From contig JARFJB010000400.1 of the NCBI GenBank assembly GCA_036346205.1, positions 592,001 through 656,000 on the forward strand: a stretch of 64,000 bases of DNA, written 5' to 3'. Position 1 is the first letter of the stretch; the number at the start of each line of letters is the position of its first letter. This stretch comes from Vesta saturnalis (lineage: Eukaryota; Arthropoda; Insecta; Coleoptera; Lampyridae). Below the pieces are notes generated by a model, which worked only from the letters and a program-made list of their open reading frames with translations, was not told where the DNA came from and made no database searches. Shown piece after piece: positions 35,430 through 48,071 of the stretch. The translations under genes and the position numbers were made by a program.

Positions 35430-37892
35430 ATTACGGTAATATTTACCACTAGTTGAGATTGAAGGTTGAACCAAATAAATAACCAATTAGCCAATAAATA
35501 CAATTAGTTTAAATAGACGTCATTTTAGGTTTTAAATTAAAGTTAATTTGAGTTGAATAACGTATCCATCGAATTTAACTTTATAATTAACGTAGCTGGA
35601 CTCAAAATTATTTCTTGAAGATTTGTATTAAATCATGTTGCACCTAACGGTGTAGTTAATGTGGTAAAATGAAGTAAGTGACACATTTTGAGGTTACGAT
35701 TCCGGTAACACCTTCTAGACATCGATAAGAACTATTTCTTGTCTCAACCATTGTTACTGTATCATATTATCTGTATAATTCACAGTAGATGTTTTTTTAA
35801 GGTTTTAAATTGTATATTGTTTGTGTAAAAATGGTTCTAATAGACACAAACTCTTTTCTTGTGCCACAGTAAACGTTAATCGTATTTTTTCCCATAACTC
35901 TGTGTTTATTGTTTACAGTTTGAACGCAACACAATAGTTCAAATCATTTTTGGATTAAGTAACAATTTTCAGCTTTAATTAGAATGCTGGTTTAAGGTAG
36001 ACCAAGGCAGGTAGGTGTGCTATGCATTTATCGAAAGGATATTCCACTTTTATCATCCCACTCTTTGTATAATGGTTAAGTGTTGCCATCTGGGTTTCTG
36101 ATTAAAGCACTACAGTATTTTATGACAACGCGACTATCCTGTGTACGTACTAAATTATATCCATTTCTTAGAGATATCTGAGGTACCGGTGTTTGTGTTA
36201 ACGGTTACTTTTAATCCTGTTAAATTTGCTATGTTTATGCGATTCTGTAATGAATTACTAGCACTCCCTTTCATGACTTCAAAAGAATTTTACCCGAACT
36301 CCTTTTAAGGTTGTGATATTCTCTCCTGTATCTACTAGCCAATACACCATGAAAACAGTGCCAGTGCAGTTTTGTTTGTTCATAAAAGTGGTAACATTTC
36401 TTTAGGCATTTTACCTAGTTTGTAAATTATACTTACTTGTCTAATGAATTTTCCTTTTCTAGAATTAAAAGTTATTAAAAAGTGGATCGGATGATCTTAA
36501 CATAGAATACTTCTTTATAGTTTTGCAGAACTTTCATATCATTGTAAATGTTTTTCAAATTCTATGTCTAAGCAACTACATTCTTTAGTTTATCGCAGTT
36601 TAAGCTAAACGTCATTTGCAAATGTAAACACCAAAGATAATGTTGTTGTGTAGCGATGGTGGACGTTTATTAATCTAGTGTAAGCCATATAAAATCATTT
36701 TGACATATGCTATTTTACATTTAAACGTTAGACATTTTTCCATTGCTGTTGAATTAAGAATTTAATGTTAATGTTAATAAATAAATCAGAATTCCTTTAT
36801 GTGGCGATCCTGTCGTAAACGATCCTTCGAAAAAACATGTGGAAAGTAATCCAGCAAACCAGAACCTGCGGAAAACGATTCTGCCATTATCATGATATAA
36901 AATAATTCTATTTAAGGGCAGGATCGCTACATACAAGATTTTTAATTCTTTGGTTAAGGGGTTTAATAATTTAATAGAGTGTGTTAAAGAAAAGATTAAT
37001 AAGTTCTAAACTTACGTTTATTGGTACTATATTAATTAGCGATAAATCACTATTCTCTGCCTGCGGCAATTCGCCGTTAACAACCATACCTTGACCACAT
37101 CGATCTCACCTACTAACACATATCGACTTCAGATCGATCACCTCGTTAGCATATTTTGAAGTATGACTCGTTGAACAACGTTGTCGTACGAATTGAGTAA
37201 AATTTTAAAATTTAATTAACATTAACGTTGAGTAAAAAATTTTCTTTATAACAAGCTCATGAATTTAGCATAAGCTAGATCACTGACCATTTATCTGTAG
37301 TATTTAATACCATAAATGATATTGTTTGAGAGTAGAGCAAAATTATTTGAATATTAGAGAAGTTTTTTAAGATTCAAAGTTGTAAAGAGTAAAAGTGGTA
37401 CGTACATGTATGACGACTCCTGTTTGCTACCGTATTTCTGAAGCAAGCGTGTGAAACAGTAGTGCTACAGTTTACAATTCATTTATGCTTGAATGCATTT
37501 ATTAAGTTTTAAATGATATTAAAACACACATCTTATCGGTTACGAATTATTAATTTTGAAAATAGCGTTTCCTAACTATGTGTGCGTAAAAAAAAGTAAA
37601 ACGGAAAATCTTTAATAGATTTTAAAGCACGTTACGTACATTACAAGTTTGACTATAAGTTAGTAGAGTATTTAAAGTGACGTGTAGATTGAGTCATTTG
37701 AAATTATGAAAAAAAGAGTTATAGTAAGGCGTTGTAGATTTTTTATTGGTCAGGTTCAAAATTAGAGGAAAAAACGTCATCCCTTTTGATAACGTCGACA
37801 GTGTAGTAATTAATATGCAACGAAAATCTGTAAGGAATAGGTAGTTTTTAAACTCCCCTAACACGACCTTTTTTCTTTGCTAGCACTGTGTA
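35430..37892. other. Noncoding stretch with a small inverted repeat
   Basis: No gene recognised. At 36800-36931, TGTGGCGATCCTG is inverted as CAGGATCGCTACA, a possible 132-bp MITE or hairpin. Confidence 0.35.
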
Positions 37893-39045
37893 AACAAGTG
37901 CCATATTTATTAAAACAAAGGATAAAAACAAGGGGGTTTGAAAATTCAATTTAAGTTGCAAAATAACCATAAAATACTGAAACTTTAAAGTATTGGTAGC
38001 GGTAGGTTAGATTATTTATGTAAAACTAAAACCGAAACCGAAACCGAAGCCGAAGCCGAAATCCGACGCCAAAGCCGAAGCCGATGTCGAAGCGAAAGCG
38101 AAAGCGAAAGCGAAAGCGAAAGCGAAAGCGAAAGCGAAAGCGAAAGCGAAAGCGAAAGCGAAAGCGAAAGCGAAAGCGAAAGCGAAAGCGAAAGCGAAAG
38201 CGAAAGCGAAAGCGAAAGCGAAAGCGAAAGCGAAACGAAAGCGAAAGCGAAAGCGAAAGCGAAAGCAATATCGAAATCGAAATCCAAAGCCAAATACAAT
38301 CAAAGCCAATACCAAAGCCAAAGCCAAAGACAAAGCCAAAGCCAAAGCAAGAGCCGGAGGCAGAGCCAGCACCAGAGCCAGAGCCACAGCCAGAGCCAGA
38401 GCCAGAGCCAGAGCCTGAGCCAGAGCCAAAGCCATAGCCAAAGCCAAAGCCAAAGTCAAAGCCAAAGCCAAAGCCAAAGCCAAAGCCAAAGCCAAATCTA
38501 AAGCCAAACAAGTGCTGTATTTATTAAAACAATGGGTAAAAACAAGGGAGAATGTTCTTGTTTCGAGGTAAAGCGTTGTTCCTTGCGATTAATTTTAGGA
38601 GGGACGGTGGAAACAGCATGTTTAGTGAAATGCTATTCAAGCAATGCAGTGTTAAACCCACATCTATTCCCAAAAGATCCACAGATACTTTACAATATTT
38701 GAACCAACCATCTCATCCTCATGCATACGCACTCCAAAGGGTTTGGAATGGAAATTCAATTTAAGTTGCAAAATAACCATAAAATACTGAAACTTTACGG
38801 TATGAGTAGCGATAGGTTAGATTATTTATGTAAAACCAGAACTGAAACCGAAGCTGAAGCCGAAACCGAATCCGAAGCCTAAGCCGAAGCCGGAGCCCAA
38901 GCCGAAGCTGAAGCCGAAACCAAAGCCAAAGCAGAGGCCGAAGCCGAAGCCGAAGCCGAAGCGAAAGCGAAAGCGACAGCGAATGCGAAATAGAAAGCCA
39001 AAGCCAGATCCAAAGCCTAAGCCAAAGCTAAAACCAAAACGAAGA
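37893..39045. repeat. Tandemly duplicated unit carrying GCGAAA/GCCAAA arrays
   Basis: Unit 1 starts at 37893 (AAACAAGTGCCATATTTATT) and unit 2 at 38507 (AAACAAGTGCTGTATTTATT). Both contain AATTCAATTTAAGTTGC-AAAATAACC, GGTTAGATTATTTATGTAAAAC and an array of six-base units. In unit 1 the array is (GCGAAA)n at about 38088-38270, followed by (GCCAAA/GCCAGA)n to 38506. In unit 2 (about 38840-39045) it is short and mixed, and about 180 bp (38560-38740) are inserted. The long open frames here (KRKRKR, FAFAFA, SLSLSL) come from the stop-free hexamer and are not genes. Confidence 0.9.
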
Positions 39046-40454
39046 GGGTTTTTAGGGGAAACAGGTGCGTACGTAATTTAATTGAAATATATTTAATTAT
39101 CTTATTGCCGCCGTATACTTACATTCATTGCCTCGATAACCCTGCATATTTCATGAGGAAGGTGATCTAATAGATACGTATTCTGTATCTTGTTAAGTCC
39201 AAATCTCCCTGTACCCAAACTTACAGTAACAGAGGGCAGCGAAGATAGCCTTAGCGTCTTGCCGGTAGCCCGGTCATGGTAGAGGTGGTGTAGGTCCTTA
39301 CAATGACGAAGGTGGTAAATAAGTTAAGAGAGAAGAGAGGGTGCCAGCTAGAATTAATAATAGCAACCCTAGATAAGAGAGCATTAGTCACTTTCCTAGC
39401 CAAGCAACAAATATCGGTATAGTCTAGACAGATGTAAAAGAAACACTACGAATATCCACAAAACATATGTTATATTGTGGCTATAATTAGCCAAAAAGAA
39501 AAAATTGAAGATACATAACCTAATGGATAAATTACTGTTCTTATGTTACAGGTGAAAACAATGAAATAAACCTTTTAATTTGGATAGCTCAGAGCTAATA
39601 GGTAATTTTATATCTACGTTTACACATACTTATAAGAATAAAACAATTATTAATTTGAAAAAGGCACATAAGCATGTATCCCTAAACTATGCAAGCAACA
39701 AGTTTTGAAAAAGTGTGATAGTCAAAAATACACTTAACACAAATATTGATTGACGTCATAATGATAATATAAATTCAAAGCAGTAATGTTGAATACATTC
39801 CCTTGTACAGATTTTCTATTTACAATTCTAACCAAATCAAAAAAAAATAGCATATGTGTAATTGACCTAGTCCGAAAGTACATGTAACGATTAGTGTATT
39901 TTTTTTTTTAGTGAATACTTATGAAGTTATAAATTAATTACTAGCTAGAATGTTTGCACCAATAAGTACGGTGTCTACACACTAAGATAGGTTCTAACAT
40001 TCATAACAATTAATTAAGCCACAAAAGCAATAAACCATTACTAGTACAGAATTTCACACTTATCTTGGACGTTCAAGCTATTTATCCTGGTAGAGATTGA
40101 AAGGCGGTCCAGAACATGTTAGAGGGTATCCCCATTCTTCCACTTCTATCTAGTGTCAAATCTTAGCACAAGTACCAGATAGGCATTTCGTTACTTTCTA
40201 GAATCGCGATTATAATAATCAGACCCAAAGATAATTCATAGTAACTAGTTACTAAGTACCTCTGTAAATAATTACATAAAACCAAAGCGAAAGCATGAAA
40301 AGAGATCTTACCTTACATTACAGAATATTAATACTAAGTTAAGGCAATGTAGAATTGTGTTTCGAAAAGCAAAGTTAGCTTACAACCCCCTTGAAATAGC
40401 AAAAGTTAATAGTTGCACTCTTACCTGACGAGATAGTAAAAACATTAGTTGATA
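39046..40454. other. Noncoding stretch
   Basis: No gene, RNA or element recognised in about 1.4 kb of AT-rich sequence. Confidence 0.4.
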
Positions 40455-40458
40455 GGTT

Positions 40459-41835
40459 TGTCAGGGTATTTTGAACACCCTGTATACGTATTGGGTAATT
40501 TCGTTTATAGTTTTATGCACTTAGTTAGATTCCGTATATACATATTTTTTTGTTGTCAAATTGAGTTTTATAGTGAATTTGTTTTAACGTGTGTAGCGAC
40601 CTTTAGGGATGGTAGGTGTATGGTGAGCTTTAGATTCTTAGTTTGTGAATTATTTTTTTGTAATTTAGGTTGTTTTTCCTTATTATTCCTCGTTTATAGA
40701 AGTTTGATTAACGTTTATTTGTAAATAGTGGTATCTACGTTTAATTAAGGTTCATTTCGTTTGATTTCCGTAAAATATAATAGAAAATTAAGTAATTTAA
40801 ATAAATAGTGTGGATATATTTTTTTTTGTGTATGTACCTTAAATTATTTTCTTTGTATACGAAAGTTTGAAAGCGGAGTTGTTTTGCCTATTGAATTAAG
40901 TTTTTTTTTGCTTTAGATTTAATTATTTTAAGTAATTATATTATTGACACTTCGCCTTCATACTCTTCTTTTGTTTTGTATTAAAGGGCAATTGACCCTG
41001 AGGTAGTGTGGTCATATTTTCCACGAAATAGTTAAGATAAGTGATTTAGACCGGCGGTACATCGATCGCTGGCCAGTCTTTCGTCGCCGATTAAGTATTT
41101 GTTGTTTTCTTATGCGCCTTATCGTATGTTGATATTTATACCATTTTTTTTATATATATTATTTTATTATAGTTTGTTAGGTTTTATAAATGTGTTTAAT
41201 TCTGTAAACACCCTTCTTTTGTGTTACATAACCGTTTTTTTTTGCGAACTTAAAATTTATTGGGTAATTGAAAGTTTAAGTTATAACGTAACATAACTTT
41301 TTTTTTCTTTTTGAGTAATAGCGTTCTTCATATTTAGTATTTTATTTGATTTTTAGTTGAATATTAATTCAGTTTAGAGTTCATTCTATAGCTTATTTTT
41401 TTTTTTTTTTGTTTTGATTATTATTTAATGCCTTATTATTACACTGAGGTGTATTAACGTAAATTTTATTGAGTGTTTATCACGCTTTTATTTGACAAGC
41501 GTGTTGTGTTTTTGAAGCCCTATTTCAAGTGGTTTGCTGAGTTGCTGTCCAGCACACCTGGAATTGATTGCGGATAGGTAAGCGTATGTTTTTTGTATGT
41601 TTAGACACGTTATGTACTCGTAATTTTGGCACGACAACCCTTATTTTGACTACCAAACATTCTGGCGCCCAAACCTTCGATTTTGTCTTCAGCCCCTATT
41701 GTGACTTACGTACGATTTACTATTCTGGATGCGCAAAATTTTTCAACATCTGACCTACACCCATACGCTGGCTAGTCGGGGCAAAAAGGCCAATTTATCT
41801 GTAATCCCGTTCTACCACCCGTTTATACCGTTACA
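40459..41835. mobile_element. Solo LTR, family 2, short copy
   Basis: 1377 bp beginning TGTCAGGG and ending CCGTTACA, flanked on both sides by GGTT (40455-40458 and 41836-41839), a 4-bp target duplication. Collinear with 20644-23025, sharing for example GGGCAATTGACCCTGA-GTAGTG, TTTGGCACGAC and AATCCCGTTCTACCACCCG, but lacking about 1 kb present there. TG..CA ends, the duplication and the absence of an internal region support a solo LTR. Confidence 0.75.
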
Positions 41836-41839
41836 GGTT

Positions 41840-42933
41840 ATGTTTGTAGACCAAATAGTTAATAGAACTTTTCCTACTCGACAGGTAGCTCTTTCCTTTA
41901 AAGTCACTAATTAGTTTAAGACAGATGTTGTGTTGATGGTTGAACATTGAAGAACGTTTTAAACACAGAAAAGAAGAGCACAAGGCTCGCCTGACAGTTC
42001 ATTCCTAATTAATCCGCTTAAAGCGTATGAAGCAATTATATACAAATAATCATTTCATGAAATGAAGAATAAATATAAAGCCGACGATGGATTAAATAAA
42101 TCCAGAAAATATTCAATTTTCTTCAGGAATCCAAAATGTCGCCATCAAAATCTAACCACAAAAAGAACGTTGCTCTTACACCAGTGACCCCAAATCGTAA
42201 AAATAAGTGATAAGTACAAGTGACCATCAACATTTTAATAAGTTAATACAGAAATTCGTTTAATTTAGAAAAGTAGTGTATTTAAGAAAATACTAAGTTA
42301 CGAAATTATAGGAACAGTAATAAGCAAATGATTTTAACAGTTAATTAAATTCAACTTTATGTTGCAACATAAGTAACGAATGTAACAGTCTTGGCAAACA
42401 TGTCAAATAAAATGAAAAGTGTAACCTATGCTACTTTCATAATCTATAGTTACTGTCTTCTCCTAACCCTATACCAACTCAACAGTTAGGTTATTTTTTT
42501 CATAAAGGATTGCCATCATGAAACAAAAGCTTACTAAAACTGTACATAATGACCAATGTTAAGAAGATAAAATAGCTAACCACTCAGCTATTATGGATAT
42601 GATCTATTAAGTACCAATAGAAATAGCAAAGTAGAGTTCAAACCCCCTTTCATTATTCTAAAATTTAAGAAGTGTGTACACAAGACAAATTCATTTAAGC
42701 AGAGAACTTTTCACGAAATAGACTGTGTAGAGAAGTAGAAACTCTAAAGACACAAAAGGATGTATCGAACAGTGTTAAGTATAAATGTTACGTTGGGGAA
42801 TAGACAAGTAATCCCGTGCAAGCCGGCCTTATGACGATTATTACCGATGCTGAGCTTTGTGTAAGATGTGTGAAGTATTATTTCAGCTTCTTTGGGTCTC
42901 ACTATGAGCCCCGATCGTCTTCGGCCAGTGTAT
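41840..42933. other. Noncoding stretch
   Basis: No gene or element recognised between the solo LTR and the MULE. Confidence 0.4.
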
Positions 42934-43006
42934 CCGGTAAGCATTTTTACGTTACCTATACGAGTAGCGCTACGTGGAGCGCTAATGGTATAGGATACGT
43001 AGAAAT

Positions 43007-45816
43007 ATGAATACGTTACATTACCTATGCGAAGAACTCACATCTATTAGCGCACCTCCGCATTTTAAAATAATTCAAAATCCAAATGTTGCATCAGTCT
43101 TAAGTCCGAGATCAATGTGGAAGGTGCAGTTTTGTGAAATAATTACAGAAACAATCATTTCAAAAGTGACGGGAGAGTACAAAATTATTTCTAATGAAAA
43201 TATCGATAAAAGACTTGTATTACGAGGGAAATTCAAATTGGATTATGATTACAATGAACAGTGCGATACATTAATAGAAAAATTTTCCACGGAAACTTGT
43301 ACATAGTCGATCGTTTTTAGAAAATACACTAAATTACAAAGACTAGATTATCGCAAAGGTTTTGTGTGCCAGCATAACAAGAAAAACAAGAAAAGAAGAA
43401 CTGATACTACAAGGAACAGGAATAAAGATTTTCCTGCCAAAATTGTTGTCAGACTGTCAGAGTGAAGACAATTAACAGATTTACGAAGTACAGAGATCCA
43501 TCCATTGCTAACAGAAGGTTGGAATGCCGTTATTGAAGTAAAAGCTTTATTCCATTATATTAATAATAATTATTATAATAAAGTAAAGAAAAATATGTAT
43601 ATTTAAATAATTATACAGTGTCCACAAGAAAATTTTGATTTTGGAATATACATTTAATGGGATCGGTTAAGTTGGCACCCGCACTAAAGTGATTTAAGCG
43701 TTGTCTTTATATTTTTTGCAGTTTTGCACAACTAACAATACATTTTGCACAACTTTACGAGAGAAATAAAATTCCAAGCATACTTTAGTGGGAGGTGCCA
43801 ACTTAATCAACCTTTTTTTTATGCGGTTTCAAGTAATTTCATTTTTAGATGAGTTTAGATCATAGTCATCGTGTTGATGTAGCAGAAGCATACAGTTTTT
43901 TACGGATGAATAAAGACACAACAGAAACTTTTATAAAATATTTTCAAGACGGATTGTCTCCTTCTGAAGCTAAATCTTTACACAGGTCTTCATTACTGGC
44001 AAATACACCTGTAGAAGATATTTTTAAAATATTGGCTGACGCTCATATTAATCCCACCGATCGTAGTATATACTACATGTTTGATAAATGGAGGCAAGTG
44101 AACTGTTGTTAGATTTTTTAAATGCATGTAACTTCTTTATTTTTTGATTAACATCTACAATTTATAAATAATACCTGCATTTTTTTTTCGGATAATTTTG
44201 TTGAGAAAAAATAAAAGGGTTACGTGCATTGAAAACACTAAAATAATTAAAAAAATTAAGATAACATGTTAACTTTTGTAGAAGTGAAAATGGAATTAAG
44301 TACAAAGTTAACAAATAACCTTTTTGTTGTGTTTTTCTTACTCCTATTATGCAAAGAGCTCACTGCCTGAAATTTTTTGGCGAAATGGTACTTGTTCGAA
44401 TGGCTCTTGCGATCAGGGTGGAAACTCCATAACGTTTCTTTTAAGAGCGAGTAAAGTAGGGGGAATACCACGTGGGGCGATTATACATAATTTTCAAACC
44501 GAGGAAGTCTATGAGTTGGGTTTTATAATGCTAAACGTAATAAAGGATTTTATGGCACCAGATTTCCTATGGTTACGGATTATAGTTCTGCTGAAATAGA
44601 TGCCTTTCAGAAAGTTTTCCCTGCTTCACAACATCTTTTATGTACGTTTCATATTCTACAAGCAATGTGACGTTGGTTGTGGGATACAGCTCACCAAATA
44701 GAAAACAAGATAACGAACCTTGATGATGTTGTTTCGCGATGTGGTTTATGCACAAAATGCAGTGGACTGTTAAGTATATAAATATAGCCCTTATGAAAAT
44801 AAGACTGCTAAAAAATATCACAACTTTCTTATTCATTTTGAAACTATTTGGACACGAAAGTCAAAATGGGCTCATTGTTTCCGCAAAGATGTTGTAACTA
44901 GGGGACACAACACGAATAACATTATAGAAGCATCAATTCGCATACTGAAGAATTTCGCTTTATAAGACGTTTAGTTTAATGCGGTGTCTCTTTCAGGATT
45001 TATCACACATTCATTGGAGGGGTTCTACAAGCGAAAATGTATTTTATATGCAAATGGTCGTTGGTTTCAATTAGATCTTTATTTCAAAAAATTCTGCTCT
45101 CCTTAAAGTGACAAAAGAAACGGATACACTTTTTACGGTCACTTCATCCCAAGATGACAATATTATATATATATACTGTTGATACGCATATAGAACAGTG
45201 TGAGTGCCCTGCAGGGGGTAAGTTTTGCAAACATACTTGCCCTGTTTTCAATACTGGAGTAAATTTGTTAAAAACGCCAAATTTGTTGTTTCAAGATCGC
45301 GTAGATCTTGCAAAGTTGGCACTTGGTGATGATATTGATGAGAATGTCTTTCATTCTATGAGCCTTGAAGAAGGGCGTCAACCATCAAACGAAGATTCAT
45401 TTAAACAGACAATGTATTTTTATCATTCTTTAACCGACAATGAGACCATAAATAATACAGAAAATATCGCTCAAAATAAGAACATTTCTATTAGTATCAA
45501 AGCAAAGAGTTTTGAAGCGGAATACGAAAAAGAAGTTAATTGTCTTGCAGAAAATTTGAAACAAATTTCACAGTTTGCTGCATCTCATCCATCCAAATAC
45601 ATGCTTAAATGCGTCAAAGAATTAAACACAAAATTAGGGCATATCGAAAATGAGGATGCATTTTATAATATATGCTCATCTATCATAAATATGAAACGAG
45701 GTAGACGTATTAAGGTCCAACCCACGTCAGTATCACGTCGTACAAAGAAAGATTTGCATGCAGGAACTAGAGCGATAACTGCTGGCAGACCTTCCAAAAT
45801 CGAATCTTTAACATAG
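43007..45816 (+). pseudogene. MULE transposase, fragmented
   Basis: The first frame (43007-43306, MNTLHYLCEELTS..) is followed in another frame by KLQRLDYRKGFVCQHNKKN..RNKDFPAKIVVRL near 43335-43465, which fits the FAR1/WRKY-GCM1-type zinc-binding N-terminus of MULEs. Next is 43849-44112 (AEAYSFLRMNKDT..FQDGLSPSEAKSLH..INPTDRSIYYMFDKWR). The catalytic core survives near 44566-44690 as MVTDYSSAEIDAFQKVFP and LLCTFHILQ. Finally a 220-codon open frame (45154-45816) has the SWIM zinc finger CECPAGGKFCKH and a helical C-terminus with a basic end. Several stops and shifts make it inactive. Function of the intact family: cut-and-paste transposition. Confidence 0.78.
43671..43802. mobile_element. 132-bp TTAA-flanked MITE inside the MULE
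   Basis: Flanked by TTAA at 43667-43670 and 43803-43806. The ends GTTGGCACCCGCACTAAAGT and ACTTTAGTGGGAGGTGCCAAC are inverted copies with small differences. The TTAA duplication suggests mobilisation by a piggyBac-type transposase. The ends differ from those of the piggyBac copy at 30 kb. Confidence 0.75.
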
Positions 45817-46364
45817 TTCATAATCAGCCCAACGCCAAAAGTCACGGAAGTTCACACTAATTAAAATTACCTGTAATATTTACAAATATTCTTATCTTAC
45901 ATTTAGTTTTTTGTTATCTTGTCACATAAATAAAATTTATACTATTTATGTAATAACTTATTATACTATCATTAAAAAAGAAATATAATTTTCCCATTAA
46001 GAGCAAAGCATGTGCTTCAATCTCATAGGTAATGTAACATATTAATATTCTACGTATCCAATACCGTTAGCGTCCCGCGTAGCGCTACTCGTATAGGAAA
46101 CGTAAAAATGCATCCGGTAACCCGCTTATTCCAATAAGCCTGAGTGACACTAGCGCAAATCTAGCGCATAATAATCTATCTATCACACCTGTACACCGTC
46201 CCACTTTCGGTTGTATACCTCTTACTAATAGTCCCCTCTCTTACAGAAGTTTGATATATTCTATTTTACTTTTCGCTAGCATCAGAGAAGTTATATTAAA
46301 CTAACACCTTATTACTGTACAGCTTGATAGTTGCACGTCTGGGTTAATTCTTTCGGTCGTCAAA

Positions 46365-46734
46365 CCGAGCTGATAGCGTAGAGGTGACACAACCTGCTTA
46401 GCATTCGGGAGGTAATGTGTTCGATTCCCGTTACCGTCTACCTTGTATGAGGTTTTTTCAGGGTGTTTTCCTCATACACATGTAGCGGCATGGTCACTAC
46501 ATATATTCACACCATGTGCGGCTTAGGTGAATGGTGGTGTAGTATTTTCCCCCTCAGAACCCTAACTCCGTTCCTTCCGATCCTATCCTGACCACACACA
46601 TCCTTAATCAAACCATGCATATATACGTAATGTATGTATGTTTGCTGGGAATCCATAATTGTGACTGAAAGCTCGAGTAGCCCGCCCTCCCTCTTGGGGA
46701 GGGAATGAAATACGTGGCCTTTTCCTTTTTTTTT
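46365..46734 (+). mobile_element. tRNA-Ala-derived SINE, copy 2
   Basis: Same family as 15962-16340 throughout. The A-box-like segment is TAGCGTAGAGGT, the B box GTTCGATTCC is at 46419-46428, the body is shared and the tail is T-rich. Target duplication: TTTCGGTCGTCAA (46351-46363) before and TTTCGGTAGTCAA (46732-46744) after, 12 of 13 matching, as expected for LINE-driven retroposition. It lies 250 bp beyond the MULE end. Confidence 0.88.
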
Positions 46735-46745
46735 CGGTAGTCAAG

Positions 46746-47653
46746 GATATGGTTCCCAATCGTGCCATTTTATGTACCGGCGGCTTATAATCATAAAAAA
46801 ATATTTATCATAAAATCCAACTTTTACCTTGACATTCGCCCCGTTTGAGCATTAAACCTACTTCAAAGTCACACAAATTGCGCTATTCTTCCATGGATGA
46901 AATAAAAAAAATTAACTAACCTTGATCATTTTTACTGCTAAAAGAGTTCAACGTACTGTATGTATTTATGACAGTTAGAAACTATTCATGTCAATGATGT
47001 TTTTCAGCGTTAAAGGAAATAAAATGATTTTTATAGATCGTTCATTCCTCAGGGACAAAATGTATTTATCACTCGCCATTAAACCAGATTTACTGCAAAG
47101 TTTAAGCTTTGATGATGTTAAAGCAATTTTCAAGGTTTAAATCAAGAAGCGTGTCTGTAATAATAGCACTTTATTTAACATTAAAAAAAACTTATTGTAA
47201 GAAATTATTTTTGTTTTAACTCAACAATATTTACATTTTTGCTTAATAACTTAAAAATGTGCGCCCAGAATAAACTATTTGCTGAACCGACATCTATAAT
47301 TTAAATTAGAATTGAAAATTTATCCTATCCCATTTTAAACCATTATTTTGTTGGTATCTTTGCAAAAGGGGATATTGTGTAATCGATTGTAACTGTCTGA
47401 AATTGAACCTAATTAACTTGTGTAGACGTACATATAAATTACAATAATGGTAGATTACGATATGCTTTTATTGTAAGTATAGTGTTCATTTAAAACAATA
47501 CAGTGGAAATTCAATAACTTTGAAAATCGTTCACATTCTGTGAAGAATTTTATGGATGGTTGGACAACAGTTGCTAAGAATAAATAAATAAATTGAAAAC
47601 TAGCCGTTATTGTTAATTTTTGCACTATAAAGTAATAGTACTTTATATATCAA
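46746..47653. other. Noncoding stretch
   Basis: No gene or element recognised. Confidence 0.4.
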
Positions 47654-47755
47654 GTCCATAATGCAAGGCTTTATTGAACGAGACCGGTTTATGGCCGAGC
47701 AGTGTAGCGAGTAAGGCCATAAAGAGGGCGACTTCAATAAAGCCTTATTATGGAC
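47654..47755. repeat. Nested 102-nt hairpin
   Basis: GTCCATAAT pairs with ATTATGGAC, AAGGCTTTATTGAA with TTCAATAAAGCCTT, and the inner TTTATGGCC with GGCCATAAA around an 18-nt loop. The pairing extends outward in weaker form (CTTTATATATCAA with TTGATACAAAG). A short palindromic MITE or a structured transcript would look like this; no promoter is evident. Confidence 0.75.
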
Positions 47756-48071
47756 GAGTTGATACAAAGCTTTATGTTCGACTGCTAAATTTAGCATATT
47801 AACGAAAAAAATTAATTCAGTGGCTTTTTTGACATTTTTATGACTGTTGTATTTTTATTTTAAAACGTCAAAATCTGTAATAATAGTAAAATAAAGTAAC
47901 TTTATTTTACTAGTAAAACAATGTAATTTTATTTCACTAGTACAATAAAGAGGTACTTTATAGGCGCAAAACTATATCATCAACAGTCCTTTATAACGTG
48001 GTCGGGCATAAATGAATTTTTCTAAAGGTTTAATTTATATTATAGGTACGTTGTACAAAAAATGGTATGTA

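Larger units (their letters stand above)
42934..46117 (+). mobile_element. Mutator-like element (MULE) with about 100-bp terminal inverted repeats
   Basis: 42934 to about 43036 is inverted at about 46022-46117. Shared blocks are GCATTTTTACGTT-CCTATACG, AGTAGCGCTACG, GGATACGTAGAA and GTTACATTACCTATG. Between them lie broken pieces of one MULE transposase gene in order: zinc-binding N-terminus, MULE core, SWIM finger. A small TTAA-flanked element is inserted at 43671-43802. I could not find a clear 8-10 bp target duplication, so the outermost bases are uncertain. Confidence 0.8.

Noticed and set aside
38012..38511. Open frames rich in KR, SL, FA, RF on both strands
   Set aside because: Same cause: (GCGAAA)n and (GCCAAA)n arrays have no stop in these frames.
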